Assembly (NCBI GenBank): GCA_001051155.2
Contig: JYIP02000006.1
Span: 2,170,001-2,234,000 of the forward strand
Direction of reading: 5' to 3'
DNA length: 64,000 bases
Origin: Chrysoporthe austroafricana
Lineage: Eukaryota > Ascomycota > Sordariomycetes > Diaporthales > Cryphonectriaceae
Position 1 is the first letter of the stretch; each line of letters starts with the position of its first letter. The translations under genes and the position numbers were made by a program. The notes beneath the pieces were generated by a model. That model ran no database searches. It was given only the letters and a program-made list of their open reading frames with translations, and had not been told where the DNA came from. This document shows, in pieces, positions 1-10,894 of this stretch.

Positions 1-93
1 AGTCTCCTGCGCCCTTCCCCGTCCAACCCCGTCTAGGACTTCACGTCGTGGCTGCCAAGATGAAATTCACTGACATGCCGTACACTCGAACAG

Positions 94-2087
94 CACAAGA
101 TCAAGCGCGACCAGTACTCCCTCCTATTCCGAGTTGCCGACCGGCGAGACAAGGGCAAGGTTACCATGGCGGACTGGATCTACTTCGAGAACATTCTGAG
201 CAAGCCCGACGCTGAATATGAGATCGCATTCCGCCTCTTCGACATCGATCGGCTCGGATACGTCAAGTACGAGGACTTCAAGCGCCTCTATGAGCAGAAC
301 AAGGGGCCAGACAGTCTCGGCTTCGACTGGAGCTGCGAGTGGGCCAAGCTCTACATCGGCGGCAACAAGCGGCGCCATCATATGGACTACCAGCAGTTCT
401 CGCAGATGCTTCGTGGCCTGCAGGGAGAGCGCATACGACAGGCATTCCTCCAGTTCGACAAGAATGGCGACGGCTTCATCGAGCCCGAGGACTTCGAGCG
501 CATCATCTTGGAGACCTCGAAGCACAAGCTGTCCGACCACGTCCTGCAGAACCTCAGCACCCTGTGCAACATCACCCAGGGCAGCAAGGTATCGTACGCG
601 AACGTGCGGGCCTTCCAGAACATGATTAAGGAGATGGATCTGGTAGAGCTCATCGTCCGCAAGGCCTGCACCAAGAGCACAGACGGCAGGATCACACGCG
701 CCGAGTTCCTCAACCAGGCCGCCAAGATCACCCGCTTTTCCCTGTTCACGCCAATGGAGGCCGATATCCTCTTCCACTTCGCCAGCATGGACGAGCCTTC
801 GGGCCGACTGGGCCTGCGCGATTTCGCCAAGGTGCTCGACCCGTCCTGGAGGAGCCCATCTGAAGAAGATGGCCCCAGTCGGGTCGCGCTGTCCCAGGCC
901 AAGTCGAAGACAGCGGCGGTGTTATCTCAGGTCCTCGAGTCCGGATACAACTTCGTACTCGGGAGTGTCGCGGGTGCCTTCGGCGCCTTCATGGTCTATC
1001 CAATTGACCTGGTCAAGACGCGCATGCAGAACCAGCGGACGGCACAGGTTGGACAGGCGTTGTATAACAATTCAATTGACTGTTTCAGGAAGGTCGTGCG
1101 GAACGAGGGTGCTCTCGGCCTGTACTCGGGTGTGCTGCCGCAGCTCATCGGTGTCGCGCCTGAGAAGGCTATCAAGCTGACGGTGAACGATCTCGTCCGC
1201 GGTTGGTTTACCGACAAGACCAATCACATCCATTTGGCTGCTGAGATTCTCGCCGGTGGTAGTGCTGGTGCTTGTCAAGTGGTCAGTCTCCCGGTGTTAA
1301 CGAAGAGTTAACGGTACGCGGTGTGTTTACTAACATTCTCCTGTGGCAGGTCTTCACCAATCCTCTCGAGATCGTCAAGATTCGTCTCCAGGTGCAAGGA
1401 GAAGCCGCCAAAAAGGGAGCCAAAGGTGCCGCCCCGAAGAGATCCGCCATGTGGATTATCCGTAACCTCGGCCTCGTCGGTCTTTACAAGGGAGCGACAG
1501 CTTGCCTGGCCCGTGATGTCCCATTCTCGGCCATCTACTTTCCCACGTATAGCCACCTCAAGAAAGACTTGTTCGGCGAGTCCCCCACGAAGAAGCTCGG
1601 TATCTTTCAGCTCCTGACGGCCGGTGCGATTGCCGGTATGCCCGCTGCGTACTTGACGACGCCTTTCGACGTCATAAAGACGCGCCTGCAGGTCGAGGCC
1701 CGCAAGGGCGAAACCAGCTACAACGGCCTGACGCATGCCGCGAAGACGATCCTCAAGGAGGAGGGCCCCCGTGCTTTCTTCAAGGGAGGTCCAGCCCGTA
1801 TCCTTCGATCTTCTCCACAGTTTGGCTTCACGCTGGCGGCATACGAGGTGCTCCAGAGCTTGGTCCCTTACCCAGGCAAGAGCAAGTCAGGCCCGACTGC
1901 AACCGGCGTGTCGGAGGCCCTGTCGACTCTGCGAGAAAAGATCGATACGAGCCCCTTCGGCAGGAGCCGAAATGCCTTGAAGATCATCCTTGATGTCGAT
2001 GAGGATTTCGGCCGCGTGCGCCTGCCCGACCAGAAGGGCTGGAAGAACCTGCCCGGCTTCATGCAGGGCAGTGAGCGGAAGGTATGA
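94..2087 (+). CDS. AGC1: mitochondrial aspartate/glutamate carrier (EF-hand plus carrier domains), 5' end missing
   Basis: Calcium-regulated inner-membrane carrier of the malate-aspartate shuttle, exchanging mitochondrial aspartate for cytosolic glutamate. Exon 94-1281, intron 1282-1349 (GTCAGT donor, ACTAAC branch, CAG acceptor), exon 1350-2087; 641 residues are visible. The first 93 bases look like the end of an upstream intron (CTGAC at 70-74, CAG at 91-93), so the start and roughly the first 50-60 residues lie outside the window. The N-terminal half is an EF-hand region with one canonical loop ([12 protein letters not shown], about codon 122-133 of the visible part) and degenerate ones. 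Three carrier repeats follow, each with its signature: [24 protein letters not shown]. The intron lies inside the second repeat and restores the conserved ACQVVFTNPLE segment. Order and spacing match aralar/citrin/yeast Agc1 proteins; identification is firm. Confidence 0.95.
1282..1349 (+). other. spliceosomal intron of the aspartate/glutamate carrier
   Basis: 68-bp intron with donor GTCAGT, branch sequence ACTAAC at 1329-1334 and acceptor CAG. Removing it joins two reading frames at the conserved carrier segment ACQV/VFTN in phase 0. Confidence 0.92.
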
Positions 2088-3790
2088 ATGACTGAGGAGG
2101 AGAGGGGATGAAGTGATGGCAAACGGGATCTTGAGGTGGAGGTGGAAGTCAGGCCACAAAGCATCCGGATGTCACCCTCCACAGGGTTATGCATCGAATG
2201 TGTTCTCGGTTCTAGCCTCCACAGTTTCTCCACATGCATCAGCTTGGAGATATGCACTCAACCTCGACCAGATTGGGTCACGGACGCGTATTTGCACATG
2301 CACAACCCCAAAAACTCAACCACACACACAAAAATTTGGGGACAGAAAATGGGGGACAATCGCAACATTGAAGATCTCAAAGATCTGAACGAGCACATGG
2401 TTTGCATGGACACGGTACCACGGCGTTTTTCAGGATTGCGACCAGGGAGAGGGTTTCGAACCTTTTTGATTTATTTTTGAATTCTTTTTGGCCCGCTTCT
2501 TCCCCCTTTTGCTCTTTCACCTTGGTCCTTCCCCGTTCATGTTCATGTTTTGACGGAGGCAGCAGTGTTTGTCCGCGTCCTCTTTTCTACTAGAGCAGAG
2601 AGACTTTGATCTCCAGGTCTCCATACCCCATCCCCCTTCACGGATGGATCAGCACAATTTGTCTGCATGTATGGTGTCGTGTAAGATCAGGTGAGAGGAA
2701 GACAAAAAGACAGACTTTGCTTTACTTAGAGGATTGCTTAGACCTCATTCTTTGGCCTGATATAGATGACTAATGGCATATGGCATCATAGATGGTTTTG
2801 CAAGACTATTCGGCCAATTTTGGGTCGGCGTGAGAGTGGAGAGGATTTCTTGTTCTGTGAGCGTGTGTACGTATGTAACTATCAACTTCGATATATGCCT
2901 CATTACCGCACTTGTGTTGCTTGTACTGGAGAAAGGCCACCTGTGCTTGGCACTCAGTGGAGCATAGGTGAAGCTTGGGCTGCTTGAGGCAAGTGTCAGC
3001 AATGATACTAGGACATGGACCTAGTGTAGTTTAGCTAGACAGCTGAAGACTCTGGTAGATAGAACGAATGGCTTTTCAAGACTTGGAATCCAAGATGCTC
3101 ATGTCAATGTCAATGCCCCTGCCTTCTTGAGCCTGCACTTTTGGTGCCATCGTATCCGACATGTCTTCTGGGGTCTAGAGGGTTGGCCATATCACTATAC
3201 ACAACAGGCTTGGAGAATAACCAAAGAAGCTCGGTTGAGAGTGCACATGAGCTTGGACAACAAGTCACTTACAGGGCAGTCTTATTTAGAGCCTCCTGGC
3301 CACTCCTGGATTCATGTGATGCGCCAATAGGAAGTCTTAAGCAGATCTTCTGCTCATTGCGCTCTCAAGTAACTCTCTCCTATGCCTTGTCACGGCCTCG
3401 GATGATCCACAATCGGAGCCAAATGTCTACAATTTCGAGGGGATGATGTGAGAACACCAAATTTCGACCTCGTGTCTGTATGAGCCGCATCATTTAGAAA
3501 GACTCGTCAATCAAGAGCACTCCACAGCTGTGATCCAACTAAATCACTGGCAGAACATCGATTAACTTTAATCACTGCACTGATTGTCCCCTCACGCAAC
3601 TCAATCTCTATCAAAAATACATTCACTTGAAGATTATACTGTCAGTAAGTATATATTGCCTCACTCCTGGGCTGCTGAAAACCTGATCTTCTCCGAACGC
3701 AGTCTAAGAGCCAACACGAACAATATCTCTCGATACTACTAGGGAGTCATCTTGACTATAGAAGCACTCACCAGGAAAGTCGAGGCCATC
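2088..3790. other. intergenic, about 1.7 kb, no supported gene
   Basis: 3' flank of the carrier gene and 5' flank of the orphan gene that follows. Open frames are short (under about 120 codons), overlap on both strands and have no recognisable domain. A possible 5'-UTR intron of the downstream gene lies at 3645-3702 (GTAAGT donor, CGCAG end), which would place its transcript start before 3645. Confidence 0.5.
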
Positions 3791-4888
3791 ATGTCCCGAA
3801 ACGAGTATACACAGCATCCGGAAGATGAGATTGTCCATTCATGGGGCAATCCACACTTGCCCACCAATAGAGAAGAACAGTCCCGGATCGATTATAATGT
3901 CCACTACGGCCATGATGAGAACCAATGCATCGACCCGCAGGACCTAAGCGTTCACAGAGCCTTAGGTAATGAACCAGAATCCTCAAACAATGCCTGGGAC
4001 TCTTATGATAGGAGTGGTTACGATAGTAACTCCACAGTCATCACCCTACAATTCTCTCAGAAGCCTGAGTCTGCCAATGATACTTGGAACGAAGCCCAAT
4101 CACTCGTTGGCAACACAAATACCAGATTCCGCAACGACAACACTGCTAAACCAGGCAGAAAACCTTTCCAAATGGTTCCGGGACGGAGATCCCCACTAGC
4201 TTTCCCACGGACAAGTAATCCTCCAGCTGCCGCCAGCCTCCAAAACCAAGCTCAGTGGCTTTGGTATCGTCGTGTACCCAGACAGTGCGCCCCGGAGTTT
4301 TGGGACTGGCTTACCACAAAATGGCGCCAGCAAGGTACATTTGGTGCAAACGAAGGTGGGAAGAACGGGGTGCGCAAAGATGCTTCCTCACTCGCCAGGA
4401 TATGTGCCGCCGGCCGGAGTAGATTCCCCATAGACTGGCCATACGGCGAAAAGAGCCACAAGGCGCAGTATAGAAGTTACAGGCGAGAGTATTACGACTC
4501 GAAGCTGAAGGCCTACTGGGATGAAAGGCAATGGGATTTTGTTAAAGAGATGTGCTACAAAGTACGTGCCTCTCGCGGGGGCCGGCCTGATTTTAACAAG
4601 ATCAAAACTCTGGCCAGGGATCAGTTTGGTCCTGCCTTCAAGCACAATGCTCGGGATATCGAGAATACCGCTGCGCGGAGAAGAGCAAGGGGCAACATGG
4701 TCGGCATAAGAAGACTTGAACTGGATGTGAGCAGGCTGCCCGCTCAGACGCCACAGCCTGGAATTTCTGAGAGTTTTGACTACCTACCCCGTCCGTTTCA
4801 AGTATGGGTTGGCGCGTTGACTAGGATGAGATCTGGCTGGGTACTTATGGGTTTAAAGCGACCGCAGGATCGGCGTTGCCATGCATGA
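3791..4888 (+). CDS. hypothetical protein, 365 aa
   Basis: I do not recognise this family. The first in-frame ATG is at 3791; the open frame extends back only to a stop at 3740, with no other ATG. The N-terminal 130 residues are Asn/Asp/Ser/Glu-rich and probably disordered. A Trp- and Arg-rich region follows (AQWLWYRRVPRQ, then EFWDWLTTKWRQQG) and continues into a basic, aromatic segment (YRSYRREYYDSKLKAYWDER) and an Arg-rich stretch (NTAARRRARGN). That composition suggests a soluble, positively charged nucleic-acid-binding or nuclear protein, but this is inference only. No signal peptide or membrane segment is visible. A candidate 5'-UTR intron (3645-3702) supports expression. The continuous frame over 1.1 kb argues for a real, poorly conserved gene. 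Confidence 0.62.
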   Translation: MSRNEYTQHPEDEIVHSWGNPHLPTNREEQSRIDYNVHYGHDENQCIDPQDLSVHRALGNEPESSNNAWDSYDRSGYDSNSTVITLQFSQKPESANDTWNEAQSLVGNTNTRFRNDNTAKPGRKPFQMVPGRRSPLAFPRTSNPPAAASLQNQAQWLWYRRVPRQCAPEFWDWLTTKWRQQGTFGANEGGKNGVRKDASSLARICAAGRSRFPIDWPYGEKSHKAQYRSYRREYYDSKLKAYWDERQWDFVKEMCYKVRASRGGRPDFNKIKTLARDQFGPAFKHNARDIENTAARRRARGNMVGIRRLELDVSRLPAQTPQPGISESFDYLPRPFQVWVGALTRMRSGWVLMGLKRPQDRRCHA

Positions 4889-5283
4889 AGGTGTTAGCTG
4901 ACTCCTGAGTGTTTGGTGCGACAAAGGAGTATCAGCATGATTTGGCACTGTGAGTAAAGTGAAGAACGAACTCACCATCTGCGGTTCTCCGGTTGTCGGT
5001 TCTTGGTCAACGCAGCTTGTTCTGATAGACCCTCAAGGTTTAGATCATGGAATTGGATCCATAGGCTCCTCATCAACTACCCCTAAAAACATCAAGGTAG
5101 CTGCGTATATACTGTAATAATGCCTCGACAACGAATCTCAACCGGCGGGCAGCGCATTGGCTGTTATGACAAGCAATTTTAAAGGATTTTGAAACCCGAT
5201 TAGGGTCTAGGATGCAAGAAAGAGCTACCGAATTATCGAGGCCGGCCTAATTTGGGCAGCAGACACAAGAGAACATGTGGCTC
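4889..5283. other. intergenic between convergent genes
   Basis: 395 bp between the stop of the orphan gene (+) and the stop of the F-box-like gene (-). It should hold both 3' UTRs. Nothing else recognisable was seen. Confidence 0.5.
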
Positions 5284-5916
5284 TCAGTATGCCTTCGGGT
5301 ACGGAATACCCTTCGCGTCGTCCCCGTCTACGAAGGGCGCAATCTCCGTCCCGACCGGACTCATCATGACCTTCTCGAGCCATCTGATATACCCCTCTAG
5401 ACCTGTAGTGCTGCCCCAGATCCTGACCCTCCTGATGCCCCTCACCCTCTCGAATAATCTGAGCACATCGTTCCCACACTCTCGGAACACAGACTGCCTG
5501 ACCTCGACAGTCAGCTCCTCCGCGCGGCTGAAAGCCCCCGTGACCGTGTCGGCATCCCAAAAGGGCCCACAGTCCAGCCTTGCGTTCAGATACCACCTCC
5601 TTATCAGCCCGACGCCGGGACACGTGCTCTCGCTGATCTGGGGATACGTCTTGTCTGGGTCGCAGAGGCGCGGGAAGGAGGTCAGGAGGGAAGGGTGGCA
5701 GCGGAAGGTGTTGTGGGCATAGAGACACGGGAGAGCTTCGAAGAGGGTCTGACGACAGACGCAGAGGATGGCTGGACGTAGCGAGGGTGAGCCGTGGCCG
5801 CGCTGTGGAGGAGGGAGCACAGGATGCGGGTCGGATGGTTCCGGTGGTGGGTAGGTGAGGAGGTAGCTGTAGATGTGCTCTCGGATCTCGAGAGGCAGAT
5901 CCAGGAAGTTGGCCAT
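5284..5916 (-). CDS. small F-box/2EXR-like domain protein, 210 aa
   Basis: The protein opens with FLDLPLEIREHIYSYLL, the hydrophobic start typical of fungal F-box and 2EXR-type domains: LPxEIRxxIYxYLL, then a Pro-rich linker and a conserved ILCVCRQTLFEALPCLY segment in which a Cys/Arg pair follows the second helix. F-box proteins recruit substrates to SCF ubiquitin ligases; whether this short fungal version does so is unknown. The remaining 120 residues contain alternating hydrophobic segments (RAEELTVEV, GIRRVRIWG) as seen in the large, rapidly evolving family of fungal F-box-like proteins. The ATG at 5916-5914 is the first codon of the motif-bearing frame. An 11-bp tandem repeat lies immediately upstream. 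No intron is needed. Confidence 0.7.
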   Translation of the reverse strand: MANFLDLPLEIREHIYSYLLTYPPPEPSDPHPVLPPPQRGHGSPSLRPAILCVCRQTLFEALPCLYAHNTFRCHPSLLTSFPRLCDPDKTYPQISESTCPGVGLIRRWYLNARLDCGPFWDADTVTGAFSRAEELTVEVRQSVFRECGNDVLRLFERVRGIRRVRIWGSTTGLEGYIRWLEKVMMSPVGTEIAPFVDGDDAKGIPYPKAY

Positions 5917-5930
5917 TTCAGAAGATTTGT

Positions 5931-5963
5931 GTACGATCCGTGTACGATCCGTGTACGATCTAT
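5931..5963. repeat. 11-bp tandem repeat (3 copies) beside the F-box-like start codon
   Basis: Unit GTACGATCCGT is present at 5931-5941 and 5942-5952, with a diverged third copy at 5953-5963 and a partial GTAC at 5967-5970. It starts 15 bp upstream of the minus-strand ATG, so it lies in the 5' UTR or core promoter. Confidence 0.85.
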
Positions 5964-6345
5964 GTTGTACGTGTGAAGCAGCAGTGATATTGATAAGAGT
6001 GAGCCGGATGGGCTGAGACGGGGATACAGCGAGGCTGTTAAATCGTGGAACGAGAGGGGTCCGCGCTTGAATGCGGTGACGACGGTGATCTAAGAACCGT
6101 GTCTTTCTCTCGCTCCCTCGCTCACCCTCAAAATCCAGACAGAAGCGCAGGTGAAGTTCGACTCATGGCGGCGGATGACCAAGTGGGCACGTCTCACTCA
6201 GTCTCTCGCCGAGTCGGAGCCGAACGAGATGGCGCGATAAGACACTGAGGGCGGCTAAGTAAACGCCATCAGGTTCGAGGCTAATTTTCATCGCGACGAC
6301 CAACAAGCCCCCGCCCATTCACCCATCGCCTACTCGACGTCACGG

Positions 6346-6366
6346 ATGGGCTGTTGCTCGATATAG
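6346..6366 (+). promoter_or_regulatory. six-codon upstream ORF before the cystinosin-like gene
   Basis: ATG at 6346 is followed by five codons (peptide MGCCSI) and TAG at 6364-6366. It ends 5 bp before the main ATG at 6372. If transcribed it could lower translation of the transporter by requiring reinitiation; this is inference. Confidence 0.45.
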
Positions 6367-6371
6367 CGAAG

Positions 6372-7214
6372 ATGGTGTTTGGGTTTCTTGAGTTCCTGTC
6401 GGGCCTCTTCGGCTGGGTGTACACGCTGAGCTGGTCGCTGTCCTTCTACCCTCAGCCGATCCTCAACTTCCGCCGCAAGTCCACCTCGGGCACCACGATC
6501 GACTTCCCCCTGATCAACTGCCTAGGATTCCTCGCCTACCTTGTATCCAATGCCGCCTTCTACTACTCTCCCGTGGTGCGTGAGCAGTACGCCGCGCGCA
6601 ACAACGGCCACCAGCCAGCCGTAGCCTTCAACGACATCGCCTTCGCGGCACACGCCCTGCTCCTCTCGCTCATCACCGCCTCGCAGTACTTCTTCCCCCG
6701 GGCCTGGCGCTTCAACCTCTCCGTCGGCAGCCGGCCCTCCCGCTTCATCCTCGGTACGGCCCTCGGCTGCATCGCCGGCGTGCTTGTGGTCATCGTGCTC
6801 GTCGCGTCGGACGGCTCCAAGGCGCCGGCCGAACCCCGCGAGGACTGGTGCTGGCTCGACGCGGTGTACGCGGTCGGCTACGTCAAGCTGTGGGTCACGC
6901 TGATCAAGTTCACGCCGCAGGTCCTGGCCAACTTCCGGAACAAGAGCACGGTCGGGTGGAGCATCTGGCAGATCCTGCTAGACTTCGTCGGCGGCGTGCT
7001 GAGCATCGCGCAGCTGGTGATCGATAGCTCGCTCGGGGGCGACTGGAGCGGCGTCACGGGCAACCCCGTCAAGTTTGCGCTGGGGCAGGTGTCGATGATC
7101 TACGACTTGATCTTCTTCACGCAGCACTATGTGTTATATAGGGGCAGCGACGGGAAGACGGATGAGAGGGAGGCGCTGCTTGAGCATGGAGAGGCGCACG
7201 GGAGGGTAGATTGA
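6372..7214 (+). CDS. cystinosin-type lysosomal/vacuolar cystine-proton symporter (PQ-loop)
   Basis: A 280-residue polytopic membrane protein of the PQ-loop family. Two PQ motifs lie in equivalent positions: FYPQPILNFRRKSTSG near residue 28 and FTPQVLANFRNKSTVGWS near residue 180, each followed by a hydrophobic helix, and seven hydrophobic segments can be counted. The pattern (SFYPQ...RKSTxG...FN/GFxxY) is that of cystinosin (CTNS; yeast Ers1), which exports cystine from lysosome or vacuole with protons. The C-terminal DLIFFTQHYVLYR followed by an acidic tail is also cystinosin-like. The start is the ATG at 6372; the frame is open a little upstream but has no ATG there. A short upstream ORF precedes it. 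No introns. Substrate is inferred from family, not shown by sequence. Confidence 0.88.
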   Translation: MVFGFLEFLSGLFGWVYTLSWSLSFYPQPILNFRRKSTSGTTIDFPLINCLGFLAYLVSNAAFYYSPVVREQYAARNNGHQPAVAFNDIAFAAHALLLSLITASQYFFPRAWRFNLSVGSRPSRFILGTALGCIAGVLVVIVLVASDGSKAPAEPREDWCWLDAVYAVGYVKLWVTLIKFTPQVLANFRNKSTVGWSIWQILLDFVGGVLSIAQLVIDSSLGGDWSGVTGNPVKFALGQVSMIYDLIFFTQHYVLYRGSDGKTDEREALLEHGEAHGRVD

Positions 7215-7482
7215 GAGGTGGTCGACCATATCGCAGTCGCTTGTATTGGTCCATGTCTCTGGTAGATTATGTTGAGATAATGACGGGACTCGGAGGCCGA
7301 CTCCCTCATCGCGATACATAGTACCGAAGTCAAGCATATCGATCCCTGTTTGAGGTCCAGTTTCCCACTCACTCGCGGCGTAGTCTCGCACGCTCACGTT
7401 CATGACCCGCACCTGCATGAGCTCATCCAACCATCTCCAGCCCACTCCAGCATTGCCCCTTTCCAGACGTCGCAGCTTCACC

Positions 7483-7989
7483 TCAGCCAGTCTTCGCCTT
7501 AGACCTCGTGACCGGCCCCGCCGATACCTGCTTCGCCTGCGTGTCCTCCCTCACGCCCAGGCCCGCCAGGAACGCCGTCCTGATCGCCAGAGAGGCGAAC
7601 AGCATGATGATGTTCACCCAGTCGAACAACCTCCAAGCAGCCGGGCTGAGCATGGCACCCCAGCCCAGCGCCTTGACCGTGCCGGCCACGTGCAGCACGT
7701 CACAGATCAGCATGCCGGCGATCATGGCCCTCCACACTGCCAGGTGGCCGCCCGCGACCCGCAGGACGACGGCCTGGTTGAAGGCGAAGAGGAAGTACGT
7801 CGCCGCGAGCTGGTCGAAGATGATCTGGAGCACCGGGTGGTAGTGCGAGCGGTTGGCGGCGGGGGACATGACGCTGAGGTAGAGGAGCGGCGAGCGGGCG
7901 GCCATGACGGCGCCGTAGAAGGCGGAGAAGGGCTCGATGTAGAGGTGCCATAGGCGGTAGATGAGGGGGATGTGGGGCTCTGGTGACAT
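7483..7989 (-). CDS. DUF7704-like small four-helix membrane protein, 168 aa
   Basis: Start ATG is 7989-7987. The protein has four hydrophobic segments: around residues 15-45, 62-82 (IFDQLAATYFLFAFNQAVVL), 88-108 and 125-150 (RLFDWVNIIMLFASLAIRTAFL). The opening PLIYRLWHLYIEPFSAFYGA with Pro, Trp and Tyr before the first helix resembles the fungal family annotated as DUF7704, whose function is unknown. The basic end (VTRSKAKTG) is probably cytosolic. It faces the cystinosin-like gene tail to tail with 268 bp between stops. No role can be assigned. Confidence 0.75.
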   Translation of the reverse strand: MSPEPHIPLIYRLWHLYIEPFSAFYGAVMAARSPLLYLSVMSPAANRSHYHPVLQIIFDQLAATYFLFAFNQAVVLRVAGGHLAVWRAMIAGMLICDVLHVAGTVKALGWGAMLSPAAWRLFDWVNIIMLFASLAIRTAFLAGLGVREDTQAKQVSAGPVTRSKAKTG

Positions 7990-10894
7990 CTTCACCCGGG
8001 TGATGGTGGCTCTTGTCCTGGTGATTCTGTGAGGCTGTCTGTCGATGCTGTGTTGGGCTGGGCTGAGGTGGTGATCTTCGGTGGTCCGCTGCCGAGGTAT
8101 GGAGTATTAGCTTTAGCGCATATCGATGATCTCAGTCAACTACGGTACTGCCCTCAGCCAGCGCCCGTCCCGTCTCTTCCAGTATCAAGTCTGCAGGTAT
8201 GGTATGGTACAATTCAGTGTACCAAGCGGCTCAGCCAAGAGCATGTACAGTACAGCCATGATGAATTCACTCCGTGATAGGTATTGCTCTTGCGGAGCAG
8301 GGACAAAGTCCGCGGCCGATTTGGGCGTTGCCGAGACTAATCCGCAACAGTTGTTTCATATATGGGTTCTCTATTGTAATATAGCCATCTGATCTTGATT
8401 TCTTGCCTAACGTTTCCGTCAGATCTCATTCCTCAGTCGGCCCCGAAACAATGACGATCTCCCATTGTTTCTGTCTTTCTTAAACCCCGCCTTCAGTGAA
8501 TCTCACCGCGACGACGCTCACATATCACTTGTGAGATCCTCCACTGTCTTAATGACCACCCAAGCTCCCGGCCGTGAGCGTGGCCTGCGGAGGCACGGAG
8601 CATCTAATCAGGCAATATGCTTCACGTCACCTAGGACGGAGGAGACCAGGCAGACACGCGTCACGCCCAGCCTGGGCTAGCTGGCGCTGGCGTGATTCAA
8701 CGTCACCGGATCACCGATGAAGGCCCTGACTGCATGTATTTATGCTTGAAAGTCACGCTCCTGGGTCCGGGGTCCTGGGTCCATCGATTGGGCAGCCCTC
8801 GAGTCGGTCGAGATTCTAGACCGTCTGTCGCGGTGTTGGCTGCTGCTGGCCTCGACAGCTCTCGAACAGCCGACGACCCGCTCTCCCACACTGGGAGCAG
8901 ACATCTGGCCCGACCTCTGCTGCCCTGCCGTGCCTACATAGCACTCTGCCTCGCTGTACAGCCCATCGGGTGGTCTACAGACCGTCCCATCCCCCATCTT
9001 CATTTACCTCCTTCCTTCTCTGCAAGCACGTCCCGAGGCCGCCGTGTCGTTGGAGGTGAGGTGCTCCAGCTCCGTATCGACGCCATCAGCAGGACTGCCG
9101 TGTCGTCTCTGCTGGGTGTTGCTCACAGATGCGCGGTGCCACCTTCATGCAGGAACACTTGCCTCAGCATGGGCCCCACAGCCAGGGACGCAGACGGACT
9201 GCGCGGCCTGGGATAGAAACGGGCGGAAATGCGAGCCGGTCAATCGACGACCCTTGCGCTTCGCTTCGCATGTCCGACTTCGACGTATCAGCTTCAGCCC
9301 GCGAAGCCTCAGGAGGAGCGGGGAAGCGCTGCGCCCGCGATCCTTGCCACAGCGAGCTCTCTGAGAGGACTGTAGCCCTGCTTGTCACCTCGCAGCTCTG
9401 CAGGCCCTTTATTTCCCTCTTTTTCCCTTTTTTCCCCCTTTATTTCCCCTATATCGTCTATGTTATCGGGCCGGGGAGCGACTGATGCCGTCTTCCGAGG
9501 GGGGACACCAGTGGGTGGGGGTTCACGTCTTGATATCCACCGGAATCGGGTCCGCTGCGCTCTGTTCCCTTCTGCATCTAGCGAGGAGCATGAAAGTATT
9601 CTTGCTTCTGCCACCTCGAAAGTTTCGGGGACGAGTGCAGAAGTGAGCAGCTGTTAACCACGGCCCCGGGAACGGTCGCAGCCACACTGGGCCCGCTCCC
9701 TTAGACAGTGGAGTTTTACTCCTAGACTTCGACGACATCAGCTCAGATGCACACCTACTATGCATGGCTGCTGTCACGGGTCTGGTTTTGCGTTTAAGAA
9801 GCTGGTCATCAGCATCACTGCCTGCGCAGCCCGGACTCGCTACTGCGATCTTCTTGGGTGCCACTCGTCATTCGCGTCCCGGCCTGGCCCGACGAAGCCT
9901 TGGGTTGTTTTCTCGAACAATTGGCCGACTGTCGGCTGACAGCCCGTTCTGGCTCAACATTCGGTCGGCAGGACTGCACTCTTATGTCCTCATTGGGTAG
10001 CTGAGCCGTGCCTGCGTTGGCCTGTCCTACGTGTGTGGTCGGGCAGTCGGGACGGCATGGTCAATACCACCTACCCAGCATGAGTCGATTGTCGATAGCT
10101 TGGGAACCATTCTTCCCGTGGCGTGTTCTGAATACGCCATGCCGCCGGAGTTGTCGACTCTATGCCCCGGCCGTTCTTCAACACTTCCTGCGTATAATCC
10201 GGAGCGGGCCTCATCTGCACCACTTGACTGTTGGGACGCTCAGCCGTGTCCCTGGGTGGATCTGGCGCAGGGGTCTCACATGTGACGGTTTCGTCCCTTG
10301 GTACTGCTTTCATCTTGTTCACTCACTTGGTTTGACAGAGGAATCAAGATACCCCTGGAACTGCGGGCAGAAAGCTGTCAGCACGTTGTCGCCAGCCCTC
10401 CACCCACCCTTGCCTTCGCAGTCACATCTTCAACAATGCATAATCCCGGTTTGTGGCAGCCAACGGTACCTCGCAAAACAACCAAACCTTCCTTTTTTTT
10501 TCTTCTATTTTCTTTTTTTTCGGTATCGACTTACTCGTCTTACTAGGTTGTATGCGACCTAGGCGGAGCTTTGGTGGAAGGATTCGGAATGAAACGCATA
10601 TAGCTATGCAGGTCGCCAGCTCGATCTGTAGATTCCCTAGTATCTCTGCTCCTAGTGTCTGGCCCTCGGTATTTATTTAGACTTTCCCACGCAGTGTCGC
10701 ATTAGACGGCCTCGTCCTGGTCCTCTTCTTCCTCTTTTCGGCCGTTATAGTTTGACCTTGTACTATAGTACCTTGATTGTCCTGGCTGCCCAGTCTGTTC
10801 TTGAATGTTCTCTACGCCGCTGGTCATTACGAGCCCTTCATCGATATAGCTAGCTCTATCTAGGTCTATACGCCTATGACCGCAGGCGGTACTA
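7990..10894. other. 2.9-kb gene-free region upstream of the PTH11-like receptor
   Basis: Open frames up to 184 codons occur on both strands, but they overlap one another, lack domains and have low-complexity Ser/Arg/Pro composition, so I call none of them. Pyrimidine-rich runs lie at about 9408-9452 and 10491-10521. The region probably carries the divergent promoters of the DUF7704-like gene (left) and the receptor gene (right). No terminal repeats of a mobile element were seen. Confidence 0.5.

Larger units (their letters stand above)
5917..6371. promoter_or_regulatory. shared 5' region between divergent F-box-like and cystinosin-like genes
   Basis: 455 bp separate the two start codons, so both promoters must lie here or overlap. 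The stretch contains the 11-bp tandem repeat near the left gene and a six-codon upstream ORF next to the right gene. No TATA box stands out. Confidence 0.5.

Noticed and set aside
2440..2490. GGTTCGAAACC on the minus strand resembling a tRNA B box
   Set aside because: No clover-leaf pairing around it.
8692..9216. 174-codon plus-strand open frame
   Set aside because: No recognisable motif, first codon context poor, surrounded by equally long frames in other phases.
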